Assembly (NCBI GenBank): GCA_016703645.1
Contig: JADJBR010000010.1
Span: forward strand, 186,001 to 250,000
Source of the DNA: Zoogloea sp.
Lineage (GTDB): Bacteria; Pseudomonadota; Gammaproteobacteria; Burkholderiales; Rhodocyclaceae
Direction of reading: 5' to 3'
Length of the DNA: 64,000 bases
The position numbers were made by a program, and so were the translations under genes. The notes below the pieces were generated by a model. It did no database searches and was not told the origin of the DNA. It saw only the letters and a program-made list of their open reading frames with translations. Shown in pieces: positions 25,787 through 33,973 of the stretch (within the stretch, counting starts at the first letter, position 1; every line of letters begins with the position of its first letter).

Positions 25787-27121
25787 TCAGTCAAGAAGTG
25801 CGTTGATCGCCTTGATGTCGTCCTCGCCCAGGGTGCCGGCAGAGGCCTTGAGCTTGAGCTGGGCCATCAGGGTGTCATAGCGGGCCTTGGCCAGCTTCTG
25901 GCGGGTGTCGTATAGCTGGCTCTGGGCATTGAGCACGTCGATGTTAATGCGCACGCCCACGTCGTAACCCAGCTTGTTGGCATCCAGGGCCGAGGCCGAG
26001 GACACCTGGGCCGCCTCGAAGGCCTTCACCTGGGCCAGCCCACTGGTGACGCCGAGGTAGGCCTGCCGGGCGTTCTGAGCCGAGTTGCGGCGGGCGTTGT
26101 CGAGATCCGCCGAGGCCTTGTCACGCAGGGCCGCGGCCTCGCGCACACGGGAATTGACGGCGCCGCCCTGGAAGACGGGCACGTTCACCTGCAGCGCCAC
26201 CACGGCCGAGCGAATGTCGGTATTGATGAAGTTGGCCAGGGCGTTAGCCGTGGCACTGTTGCCGTAGGAGGCCACCACATCGACGGTGGGCAGATGCCCG
26301 GCCCGGTTTCGCTCGACTTCACGGCCGGCGATTTCGCCGGCAATCTGGGCCGCCTGCACCGAAAGGTTGCTGCCCTCAGCGGCGCTCACCCACGCCTGGA
26401 TGTCGGCCGGCTCGGGGCGGCTGAGGGCAACCCCCTTGCGCAGCCCCTTGAGGGTATCGGCCTCCTTGCCGGTGAGCACCAGCAGCGCATGGCGCTTGAC
26501 CGCCAGATCGCTCTCGGCGGCAATCACCTGGGCGGAAGACAGATCGCCACGGGACTGGGCCTCGTGCACATCGGTGATGGTGACGGTGCCAACCTCGAAG
26601 CTCTTCCTGGCCAGGGCCAGCTGCTGGGTGTTGGCCTCGTAGAGGGCCCTGGCCGCGGCCAGTGTGTCCTGGGCCGTGAGCACGTCAAAGTAGGCCTGGG
26701 CGGCGCGCAGGGTCAGGTCTTGTCGGGCGAGCTGGTACTGGGCTTCGGAGAGAGTGGACTGCAACTCGCCCTGCTTGTATTGAACCCAGTTCTGCCAGCG
26801 GAACAGGGGCTGGGTCAACTGGGCCTGCCAGCCATTGCTGTTATAGCCCCGGGAAACGTCGGGATTGAGATGCTTCAGGGTGAGATCGTTCCACGTGGTG
26901 TTGCCCGTCACCGACAGGGACGGCAGCAGCAGCGCCCGCCCCTGGGGCAGCTTCTCGAGACCGGCCTCGCGGGAGGCGCGGGCCGAGGCCAGGGCTGCGT
27001 CGTAGGCCAGCGCATCGCGATAGACCTGCTCCAGGTCTGCCGCCGCCGCACGGGCTGCCGTCAGGCCCGCGGCCAACGCCAGTGCGATTGCCAGTGCCAC
27101 AGGTCGCGCAATCCGTCTCAT
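25787..27121 (-). CDS. tolC: TolC-family outer-membrane efflux/secretion channel
   Basis: Second TolC-like channel, a general one. The 444-residue product has a signal peptide (MRRIARPVALAIALALAAGLTAARA). Two OEP repeats follow, including LRAAQAYFDVLTAQDTLAAARALYEANTQQLALARKSFEVG, and the C-terminal part has YDVGVRINIDVLNAQSQLYDTRQKLAKARYD, diagnostic of TolC. It lacks the NTF2-like tail of the T1SS copy. ATG 27121 with GGAG upstream gives a clean signal peptide; the longer frame overlaps the rhodanese gene. It is last in the pcm-rhodanese-tolC string, which is conserved in many betaproteobacteria. It probably serves the RND pump next door as well as others. Confidence 0.93.
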   Translation of the reverse strand: MRRIARPVALAIALALAAGLTAARAAAADLEQVYRDALAYDAALASARASREAGLEKLPQGRALLLPSLSVTGNTTWNDLTLKHLNPDVSRGYNSNGWQAQLTQPLFRWQNWVQYKQGELQSTLSEAQYQLARQDLTLRAAQAYFDVLTAQDTLAAARALYEANTQQLALARKSFEVGTVTITDVHEAQSRGDLSSAQVIAAESDLAVKRHALLVLTGKEADTLKGLRKGVALSRPEPADIQAWVSAAEGSNLSVQAAQIAGEIAGREVERNRAGHLPTVDVVASYGNSATANALANFINTDIRSAVVALQVNVPVFQGGAVNSRVREAAALRDKASADLDNARRNSAQNARQAYLGVTSGLAQVKAFEAAQVSSASALDANKLGYDVGVRINIDVLNAQSQLYDTRQKLAKARYDTLMAQLKLKASAGTLGEDDIKAINALLD

Positions 27122-27150
27122 CAGGTTCTCCGTCCGTTCATTCGGGTACA

Positions 27151-27474
27151 TCAGTACTGGGGCATGGACGGATCCACCTGCGCCGCCCACTGGGCCACCC
27201 CGCCGGCCAGATTGATCAGGCTGGAGAAGCCCTGACGCTCCAGGAACATGGCCACCTGCATGCTGCGCCCGCCGTGATGGCAGATCACCACGATCTCGGC
27301 GTCCGGCTCAAGCTCCTGCACACGCGCAGGCACGCTGGCCATGGGCATCGTGATCGAGCCGGGAATCGCGCAGTGCTTGAATTCAAAGGGCTCACGGACA
27401 TCAAGCAACACGGGCGCCGGGCGCCCTTCGTCCTTCAGCCAGGCCGCCAGTTCCAGGGGGGTGATCTGCTTCAT
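27151..27474 (-). CDS. Single-domain rhodanese-like sulfurtransferase
   Basis: 107-residue cytoplasmic protein. The rhodanese core VLLDVREPFEFKHCAIPGSI is present, with the active-site loop CHHGGRS (Cys65) and the closing INLAGGVAQWAAQVDPSMPQY. It is expected to carry persulfide sulfur; the acceptor is unknown. It lies 12 bases after pcm and 29 before tolC, clearly one operon. The loop is six residues plus Cys, the length of sulfurtransferases rather than of arsenate-reductase-like Cdc25 members. Confidence 0.9.
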   Translation of the reverse strand: MKQITPLELAAWLKDEGRPAPVLLDVREPFEFKHCAIPGSITMPMASVPARVQELEPDAEIVVICHHGGRSMQVAMFLERQGFSSLINLAGGVAQWAAQVDPSMPQY

Positions 27475-27486
27475 CGGTTTGATCGC

Positions 27487-28140
27487 TCAGAACTTGAACT
27501 CGCTCTTGCGCGGTGCATTGCGCATCATCGGAACGGCGTTCTCAAAAAGGGATTCGGTACGGTACTGGCCGTCGGCCACGCAGGTGACTAGCTGGGCGGT
27601 CATCAGACGCTCATCACCGACGAAGGCAAACAGGCGGCCACCCACCTTGACCTGCTGAAGCAGGGCTTCGGGGATCTGCGGCACGCCACCGGACACCACG
27701 ATCAGATCGTAGGGCGCGTTGCTGGGCCAGCCGCAGATGGCATCGCCCTCTTCGACGATGACGTTCTCAACGCCATAGCGCTTGAGGTTGTCGTGGGCCA
27801 TGTTGACCATGGCCGGCTCGATGTCGACGGTACGCACCCAATCGGCCTTGGCAGCCATCAGGGCCGCGAAGTAACCGGAACCGGCACCCACCTCAAGCAC
27901 CTTGTCGGAACGCTTGACCTGGATGGCCTGCAGGATCTTCCCTTCGATGACCGGCACCAGCATGCTGCCGCCATGGCCAAGGGGGATTTCGGCCTCGGAC
28001 AGGGCCAGGGACTTGTAGGCCTCCGGCACGAACTCCTCGCGGCGGATGCTCATCAGCAAGTCGAGCACGCTGAAATCCAGCACCTCCCAGGGGCGGATCT
28101 GCTGCTCGACCATGTTGTACCGTGCTTGTTCGAAATTCAT
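27487..28140 (-). CDS. pcm: Protein-L-isoaspartate O-methyltransferase family protein
   Basis: 217-residue SAM-dependent methyltransferase of the PCMT family, which repairs isoaspartyl residues. Motif I is VLEVGAGSGYFAALMA, with the acidic end of the next strand at TVDIEPAM. The N-terminus MNFEQARYNMVEQQIRPWEVLD is that of the betaproteobacterial branch found beside rhodanese and tolC. Classical Pcm has a Ser-Gln-Pro type loop that is less clear here (GHGGSMLVPV), so the repair activity is less certain than the fold. First gene of the operon. Confidence 0.85.
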   Translation of the reverse strand: MNFEQARYNMVEQQIRPWEVLDFSVLDLLMSIRREEFVPEAYKSLALSEAEIPLGHGGSMLVPVIEGKILQAIQVKRSDKVLEVGAGSGYFAALMAAKADWVRTVDIEPAMVNMAHDNLKRYGVENVIVEEGDAICGWPSNAPYDLIVVSGGVPQIPEALLQQVKVGGRLFAFVGDERLMTAQLVTCVADGQYRTESLFENAVPMMRNAPRKSEFKF

Positions 28141-28157
28141 TATGTGACTCCCGGGTA

Positions 28158-28179
28158 AATATTAGCACAGGCTAATATT
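28158..28179. promoter_or_regulatory. AATATTAG palindrome upstream of pcm
   Basis: AATATTAG-CACAGG-CTAATATT, perfect 8-bp arms, 18 bases upstream of the pcm start in an otherwise GC-rich setting. A possible operator or start-site element for the pcm-rhodanese-tolC operon; no regulator can be named. Confidence 0.4.
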
Positions 28180-28221
28180 GAAGATCTGCATGCCTGAGCG
28201 ATTGCCAAAAACTTTCGAATT

Positions 28222-31200
28222 TTAGCTTACTTGGGCAGGGCTTAGATCATTCACGTCGTCCTTCCTGTCCGGTTCGCGCCGAACCCGGTACCAGGCGGCA
28301 TACAGGGCGGGCACAAACAGCAGGGTCAGCAGGGTCGCCACGATCAGCCCCCCCATGATGGCCACCGCCATGGGCCCAAAGAACGCACTGCGGGTCAGGG
28401 GAATCATCGCCAGCACGGCCGCTGCCGCAGTCAGGGCAATGGGGCGCAGTCGACGTACGGCGGATTCGACAATGGCATCCCAGACGCTGAGACCTCGCTC
28501 CACGTCCTGTTCGATCTGATCCACCAGGATCACCGAATTGCGCATGATCATGCCGAACAGCGCAATGGTGCCGAGCATGGCCACGAAGCCGAAGGGCTTG
28601 TTGAAAAGCAGCAGGAAGAGCACCACCCCGATGAGCCCCAGGGGCGCCGTGAGCACCACCATGGTGGTACGCGAGAAACTCCCCAGCTGCACCATCAGCA
28701 CGGTCAGCACCACGGCAAAGAACAAGGGAAAGCCGGCGTTCACCGAACTCTGCCCCTTGGCACTCTCCTCCACCGCCCCCCCGGTTTCGATGCGGTAGCC
28801 CGCCGGCAGACGGGCCCGGATCGGCTCCAGCAAGGGCAGAACCTGGGCCGTGACCGTCGGCGCCTGGATGCGGCCATCGTAGATCTGGCCACGTACCGAG
28901 ATGCTCGGCTCCCGGTTGCGACGCCACACCAGGCCATGCTCGAAGGCATAGCTCACGCTGGCCACCTGACCGAGGGGCACCGATTTGCCGGCCCGGGTAG
29001 GGATGGACAGCTCGCTGATCAGCGACAGTTTGTCCCGCTCCACGGCATCGGCCCTCAACACCACGTCGATGGATTCGATGCCTTCCCGGTAACTGGTGGC
29101 CGCCAGACCGCGCAGGGACGTATTGAGGAAGTTCGCCACGTCCTGGGTGGTCAGCCCCAGCAGCCGGGCCTTGTGCTGATCCACCTCCACCTTGAGCACC
29201 TTGGACTGCTCGTTCCAGTCCATCTGCACATCCGACAGGTGGGGGTTGCCACGCATCACGCCCGCAATCTCTTCGGCATGCCGGCGCACCGTGGGGATGT
29301 CGGGGCCGCTGATCCGGAACTGCACCGGAAAGCCCACCGGCGGGCCGTTCTCCAGCCGGTTGATGCTGGCCCGCAGATTGGGAAAGTCCTGCTTGAAGAG
29401 GGCGATCATGCGCTCGCGCAGGGCCTCCCGGGCGGTCACGCTCTCGGTGAGGATCACGAACTGGGCAAAGTTGGCGGCGGGCAGTTGCTGGTCCAGGGGC
29501 AGGTAGAAGCGCGGGCTGCCGGTACCCACATAGGCCACGTAATTGGCGATGCCCTCCTCCTTGTTGAGGATGGCTTCCAGTCGCTCCGCCTCCGCCTGGG
29601 TGGCGCGCAGGCTGGAGCCTTCCGGCAGGCGCAGATCGATCAACAGCTCAAGTCGCGTCGAACTGGGGAAGAACTGCTGCTGCACTGCACCGAAGCCCGC
29701 CATGGCGGTGACGAAGATCGCCAGTGTGGTGCCAATCACCAGCCAGCGCCGCCGCACGCAGGCATCCACCAACTTGCGGAAGCGGTTATAGAACGGGGTG
29801 CGGAACACCGCATCCTCGTCCCCCTCTTCCACATGGGGGTCGCCCAGCCCGATGCGATCCTTGAAGGCGTCCAGACGCGGAAAGCGGGTGGAGAACCAGC
29901 TTGGCTTCTTCGGCCCGCGGGGGTCGGGCAGGAGCACGTAGCCCAGGTAGGGCACCACCACCACCGCCGCCAGCCACGAGGCCAGCAGAGCAATGGCGTT
30001 CACCTGAAAGATCGAGCGCGTGTATTCGCCGGTGGATGACTGGGCCGTGGCAATGGGCAGAAAGCCGGCCACGGTGATCAGGGTGCCGGAGAGCATCGGC
30101 CCGGCGGTGCTGGTGTAGGCAAAGGCCGCCGCCTTGGAGCGCTCCCAGCCCTGCTCCATCTTCACCAGCATCATCTCCACTGCGATGATGGCATCGTCCA
30201 CCAGCAGACCAAGGGCAAGAATCAAGGCGCCCAGGGAGATCTTGTGCAGGCCCACGTCAAACAGGCGCATGCCGAAGAAGGTCACCCCGAGCACCAGGGG
30301 AATCGACAGCGCCACCACCAGGCCCGTGCGCAGGCCGAGGGAGAAGAAGCACACCACCAGCACGATGATCACCGCCTCGGCCAGGGAGCGGACAAACTCG
30401 CTGATGGAACGCTGCACGGCGGCGGGCTGGCTGGCCACTTCCACCAGCTCCATGCCGACCGGCAAGCGTGCCTGGATGCCCGCCGCGGTGCTCTTGAGGT
30501 CGCGGCCGAGGGCGATGATGTCGCCCCCCTTGGCCATGGACACGCCCAGGCCAAGAGCGTCCTGCCCGCGGAAGCGGAAGCGCGGGGCGGGGGGCTCCAC
30601 GAAACCGCGGGCCACGGTGGCGATGTCGCCGATGCGGAACTCCCGGCCACCGGCCCGGATGCGCGTTTCGCGGATCGCCTCCACGGTGTCGTAGGCCCCG
30701 CTGGGGCGCAGGTAGATGCGCTCGTCCCGGGTCTCGAAGTACCCGCCCGGCGCCACCGCATTCTGACGTGCCAGGGCATCGGTGACCGTCTGCACATCCA
30801 GCCCCAGGGTCGCCAGCTTGGTGTTGGACAACTCCACGTAGATGCGTTGTTCCTGCTCACCGATCAGGTCCACCTTGGCCACGCCGGGCACCCGCAGCAG
30901 CTCGGCACGGATGCGGTCGCTCTCGGCCTTCAGCTGCGCATAGTTGAATCCATCGCCCGTCAGGGCATAGATATTGCCGAAAACATCGCCGAACTCATCA
31001 TTGAAGTAAGGCCCGCGGATGCTGCCGGGCAGGCTGCCCTTGATGTCGCCGATCTTCTTGCGCACCTGGTAGAAGACCTCCGGCACTTCCCGTGCCGGGG
31101 TCGAATCCTTGGCGACAAAAAGCACCACCGACTCGCCGGGACGCGAATAGCTGCGGATGGTGTCCACATAGGGCACTTCCTGCAGCTTCTTCTCGATACG

Positions 31201-31401
31201 GTCGGTAAGCTGCTCCTCCACCTCCCGGGCCGAGGCGCCGGGCCAGTCCGTGCGCACCACCATCACCTTGAAGGTGAAGGGCGGATCCTCCGACTGGCCG
31301 AGCTTCTGGTAGGACAGCACCCCCACCAGGGCGAGGGCCACGATCAGGTAGCGGACGAGGGGCTGGTGGCGCAAGGCCCATTCGGACAGATTGAAGCGCA
31401 T
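28222..31401 (-). CDS. RND-family inner-membrane efflux transporter
   Basis: Proton-driven drug or toxic-compound exporter of the AcrB/HAE1-related group. It has 1059 residues. An N-terminal helix (VRYLIVALALVGVLSYQKLG) is followed by the porter domain with SEDPPFTFKVMVVRTDWPGASAREVEEQLTDRIEKKLQ. The first membrane block contains LGALILALGLLVDDAIIAVEMML, with the two Asp residues of proton relay, and the second has GTIALFGMIMRNSVILVDQIEQDVERG. ATG 31401 overlaps the stop of the adaptor gene (TGATG), hence translational coupling. The substrate cannot be read from sequence. Order tetR-adaptor-pump; the outer channel is probably the adjacent tolC. Confidence 0.94.
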   Translation of the reverse strand: MRFNLSEWALRHQPLVRYLIVALALVGVLSYQKLGQSEDPPFTFKVMVVRTDWPGASAREVEEQLTDRIEKKLQEVPYVDTIRSYSRPGESVVLFVAKDSTPAREVPEVFYQVRKKIGDIKGSLPGSIRGPYFNDEFGDVFGNIYALTGDGFNYAQLKAESDRIRAELLRVPGVAKVDLIGEQEQRIYVELSNTKLATLGLDVQTVTDALARQNAVAPGGYFETRDERIYLRPSGAYDTVEAIRETRIRAGGREFRIGDIATVARGFVEPPAPRFRFRGQDALGLGVSMAKGGDIIALGRDLKSTAAGIQARLPVGMELVEVASQPAAVQRSISEFVRSLAEAVIIVLVVCFFSLGLRTGLVVALSIPLVLGVTFFGMRLFDVGLHKISLGALILALGLLVDDAIIAVEMMLVKMEQGWERSKAAAFAYTSTAGPMLSGTLITVAGFLPIATAQSSTGEYTRSIFQVNAIALLASWLAAVVVVPYLGYVLLPDPRGPKKPSWFSTRFPRLDAFKDRIGLGDPHVEEGDEDAVFRTPFYNRFRKLVDACVRRRWLVIGTTLAIFVTAMAGFGAVQQQFFPSSTRLELLIDLRLPEGSSLRATQAEAERLEAILNKEEGIANYVAYVGTGSPRFYLPLDQQLPAANFAQFVILTESVTAREALRERMIALFKQDFPNLRASINRLENGPPVGFPVQFRISGPDIPTVRRHAEEIAGVMRGNPHLSDVQMDWNEQSKVLKVEVDQHKARLLGLTTQDVANFLNTSLRGLAATSYREGIESIDVVLRADAVERDKLSLISELSIPTRAGKSVPLGQVASVSYAFEHGLVWRRNREPSISVRGQIYDGRIQAPTVTAQVLPLLEPIRARLPAGYRIETGGAVEESAKGQSSVNAGFPLFFAVVLTVLMVQLGSFSRTTMVVLTAPLGLIGVVLFLLLFNKPFGFVAMLGTIALFGMIMRNSVILVDQIEQDVERGLSVWDAIVESAVRRLRPIALTAAAAVLAMIPLTRSAFFGPMAVAIMGGLIVATLLTLLFVPALYAAWYRVRREPDRKDDVNDLSPAQVS

Positions 31402-32504
31402 CACCCCTGCCCCCCGGCCGCCGGCACACCCGCCGCCATGGCACGCAGGGGCTGGCCGGCAACGATCTTGTGCACACCGGCGGCGGCAATCCGCTCACCC
31501 GGCTTCAAGCCATCGGCAATCAACACCCCGTCTTCGCGGAACTGACGCACTTTCACCGGACGCAACAGCGGCTTGAGCAGATCGCCCTCCGCCACCAGCA
31601 CCCACACGGCGCTGCCGCCCTGGTGCTCGAACACGGCACTGGCTGGCACCAGCAAGGCGCCGGCCGCCGCCGCCGCGTCGGGCAGGATGACGTTGGCCGT
31701 CATGCCCAGCTGCACCGCCGGGCTGGTGTCGAGTATCGTCACCCGCACCGCGTAGGTCCGGGTCGCGGCATCGGCGCTGGGCGCGATCTCCCGCACCCGC
31801 CCCCTGAGCGCCACATTGGGCGCCGACCACAGGCGCACCTCCACCGAGCCGGCCTTGCGCAAATCGGCCACACGGCTCTCCGGTACGGCAATCAGCACTT
31901 CCCGCTCCCCGTCCCGGGCGAGATGCATCACCGGGGCGGAGTCCTTCACCACCTGCCCGACTTCGGCCGCCACCGCTGTGATCACCCCGGGCTGATCGGC
32001 CGTCAGGGAGGTGTAATCCTTCTGGTTACCGGCCACCGAAGCCTGGGCCCGGGCCTGCTCGACCCGCGCCGACGCCGACTTGAACGCCGACTCCTTGGCA
32101 TCCAGCACACTGCGGCTGACGAAGTTCTTGCCCACCAGATCCCGGTAACGCTCCACCTCGGCCTTGGCAAAGGCATATTCGTTCTGTGCCGCCGCCAGCT
32201 GGGCCCGTGAGGCTTCGGCATTGAGCCCCGCATCGGTCGGGTCAAGCCGCGCCAGGACCTGTCCCGGCTTGACCACCGCCCCCACGTCCACCCGCCGCTC
32301 GACAACCTTGCCCCCGATGCGGAAGGCGAGGTCCGACTCATAGCGCGCCCGTACTTCACCCGCATACAGGGCACCGGCCGCGACCGGAGCCAGAGCCAGG
32401 GTATGGACCACCACCGGGCGGGGCGGCTCGGCCACCGGCTCGGGTTTGGAACAGGCGGCCAGCACGGCCACGACGAGAACGCTGGCAAGCAAGGGGCGAT
32501 TCAT
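31401..32504 (-). CDS. RND periplasmic adaptor lipoprotein
   Basis: Membrane-fusion partner of the RND pump, 367 residues. Signal peptide with lipobox VLAAC (lipidated Cys18). A barrel-sandwich domain (YESDLAFRIGGKVVERRVDVGAVVKPGQVLARLDP), a helical hairpin (about 90-150) and a beta-barrel with membrane-proximal domain (LIADGLKPGERIAAAGVHKIVAGQPL) follow. The start overlaps the tetR stop by four bases. Confidence 0.94.
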   Translation of the reverse strand: MNRPLLASVLVVAVLAACSKPEPVAEPPRPVVVHTLALAPVAAGALYAGEVRARYESDLAFRIGGKVVERRVDVGAVVKPGQVLARLDPTDAGLNAEASRAQLAAAQNEYAFAKAEVERYRDLVGKNFVSRSVLDAKESAFKSASARVEQARAQASVAGNQKDYTSLTADQPGVITAVAAEVGQVVKDSAPVMHLARDGEREVLIAVPESRVADLRKAGSVEVRLWSAPNVALRGRVREIAPSADAATRTYAVRVTILDTSPAVQLGMTANVILPDAAAAAGALLVPASAVFEHQGGSAVWVLVAEGDLLKPLLRPVKVRQFREDGVLIADGLKPGERIAAAGVHKIVAGQPLRAMAAGVPAAGGQG

Positions 32505-33151
32505 GGGCGTGACTCCTGCACGGGGGCAGCCCGCAGGCCGCGAAAGATCATTTCGAAATAAGTCGGGAAGTAACTGTCGGGAAGACTGCGGGTCTCGTCG
32601 CAGCAGGACATGGAGTTCTTCCAGACGGCCTGCATCAGCAAGGGAAAGAACACCAACTGGCGCACCGTCTCCACATCCATGTCACGAAACACACCACGCT
32701 CGACGCCGATTGCGTAGGCTCTGCCGAGCAGGGCCATCCAACGCACGATCACCGCATCGTGGTGATAGCGGGCCACCTCGGGGAAGTTGCCAGCCTCGGA
32801 GATCATCAACTTGCAGATCCCCCCGAGGTCGGTGGACCCCACCTTGTCCCACCAGCCCTGCAGAATCTCCCGCAGCAGTCGTTCGGGGTCGTCCCGCAGG
32901 GTTTCCAGCTTGGCCTCGAACTCCTCGAAGAGCGGGACCACGCCCTCTTCGATCACGGCCTTGAAAAGCGCATCCTTGCTGTCGAAGTAGAGGTAGAGCG
33001 TGCCCTTGGAGACGCCGGCACGCGCCGCCACTTCATCCAGACGGGTTGCGGCAAAACCCTTCTCGATGAAGAGGGACAGGGCGGCCGCGGCGAGTTCCGC
33101 CGGGCGGGCTTCCTTGCGACGCTGACGACGGACGACTTCGAGGGGACTCAT
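32501..33151 (-). CDS. TetR-family repressor of the RND operon
   Basis: 216 residues. The N-terminal helix-turn-helix TRLDEVAARAGVSKGTLYLYFDSKDALFKAV is canonical, and the C-terminal ligand domain is of the kind found in RND efflux repressors (GGICKLMISEAGNFPEVARYHHDAVI). First gene of the operon, so the repressor controls itself and the pump; the likely operator lies 21 bases upstream. The inducing compound is unknown. Confidence 0.93.
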   Translation of the reverse strand: MSPLEVVRRQRRKEARPAELAAAALSLFIEKGFAATRLDEVAARAGVSKGTLYLYFDSKDALFKAVIEEGVVPLFEEFEAKLETLRDDPERLLREILQGWWDKVGSTDLGGICKLMISEAGNFPEVARYHHDAVIVRWMALLGRAYAIGVERGVFRDMDVETVRQLVFFPLLMQAVWKNSMSCCDETRSLPDSYFPTYFEMIFRGLRAAPVQESRP

Positions 33152-33171
33152 GGTGGCTCACCACATTAATA

Positions 33172-33185
33172 ACTGACTGGTCAGT
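33172..33185. promoter_or_regulatory. TetR operator candidate
   Basis: ACTGACTGGTCAGT, a perfect 6-bp inverted repeat around TG, just upstream of the tetR start. The form (GACTGGTC core) is common for efflux TetR repressors. Confidence 0.65.
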
Positions 33186-33265
33186 AATTTAGTAAATGGT
33201 TTGCCCGATGTAAACCCATCCCCGAAAACTTTTTGCCGGCAGGCGAGCCGGCACAGGCTCCCAGC

Positions 33266-33366
33266 GCTTGTGAAGAAACCCTGGTGAGCATTTCGAGTTC
33301 GCTCACATAAGCTCAACCATGAAATGGTCCGACGAGCATCCCTGCGATGAAATCGGGCCGGGCAGA
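33266..33366. repeat. Small dispersed intergenic element, copy B
   Basis: Aligns over about 100 bases with 25669-25772, sharing TGTGAAGAAA, TTCGAGTTCGC, AATGGTCCG, GAGCATC and AATCGGxCCGxGCAG. The right terminal repeat seen in copy A is not preserved. It fills most of the gap between tetR and the next gene. Confidence 0.55.
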
Positions 33367-33369
33367 CGC

Positions 33370-33822
33370 TCAACGCATACTGACCCGCGTTGCAGCAGGC
33401 ACCAGGAAAGCCGCGCCCAGAAGCGCCTCGTATCGCCGATTGCCGCTCCTCACCAGCGGCCGCCCCCCCGTAGTGGCCTGCAAGCCCTCCGGACGGACAC
33501 CTTCAGGCACGTGCCAGCGCTCCACGAGACGGCCACTATAGGCGTCGTGCACGTCCAGCCCACGGTCCCCCAATACCCATACGCGCCGCCCCTCCCGCTG
33601 CAGGTGAACCGCCAGCACCCGCCCGCGCCCCTCAGTGCGAAGGGTCGCAAGGGGTGTCACCCCGCGACTCAGATCGAGCACCTGCACCGTACTGCCCTCG
33701 GCCTGGGTGACGAGCACCCACTTCAGATCAGGCACCTCAAGCAGGACATCCCCCGCCGCGACGGCGCCGGCAGTCATGCCCGGCACGAGCACGAAAAGGC
33801 AATGACAGAGATATCGGAACAT
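33370..33822 (-). CDS. Small exported protein, unknown function
   Basis: Not recognised. 150 residues from ATG 33822, which has GGGGAG upstream. A signal peptide (MFRYLCHCLFVLVPGMTAGAVAA) precedes about 125 residues of beta-strand pattern with repeats of the type VLVTQAEGSTVQVLDL, LAVHLQREGRRVWVLGD and LDVHDAYSGRLVERW. These resemble two or three blades of a beta-propeller, too few for a whole one. It may be a remnant of a larger propeller protein. Its 3' end abuts the dispersed repeat. Confidence 0.6.
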   Translation of the reverse strand: MFRYLCHCLFVLVPGMTAGAVAAGDVLLEVPDLKWVLVTQAEGSTVQVLDLSRGVTPLATLRTEGRGRVLAVHLQREGRRVWVLGDRGLDVHDAYSGRLVERWHVPEGVRPEGLQATTGGRPLVRSGNRRYEALLGAAFLVPAATRVSMR

Positions 33823-33973
33823 GACGGCACTCCCCACAGGCAACTTGACGAGAGCTGACAGTAGCGGACAATTATCAAGCTACACATATACACTTATCAG
33901 ACAAAACGTCCTTCCGTACCGGCCACCTCAACCCGATTGGCCCGGCCCCCTGACCAATACACCAGAGCACACC

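Noticed and set aside
33845-33873. Sigma-70 promoter for the MocR gene (TTGACG with ACAATT 17 bases later)
   Set aside because: The -10 match is too weak to list as a feature.
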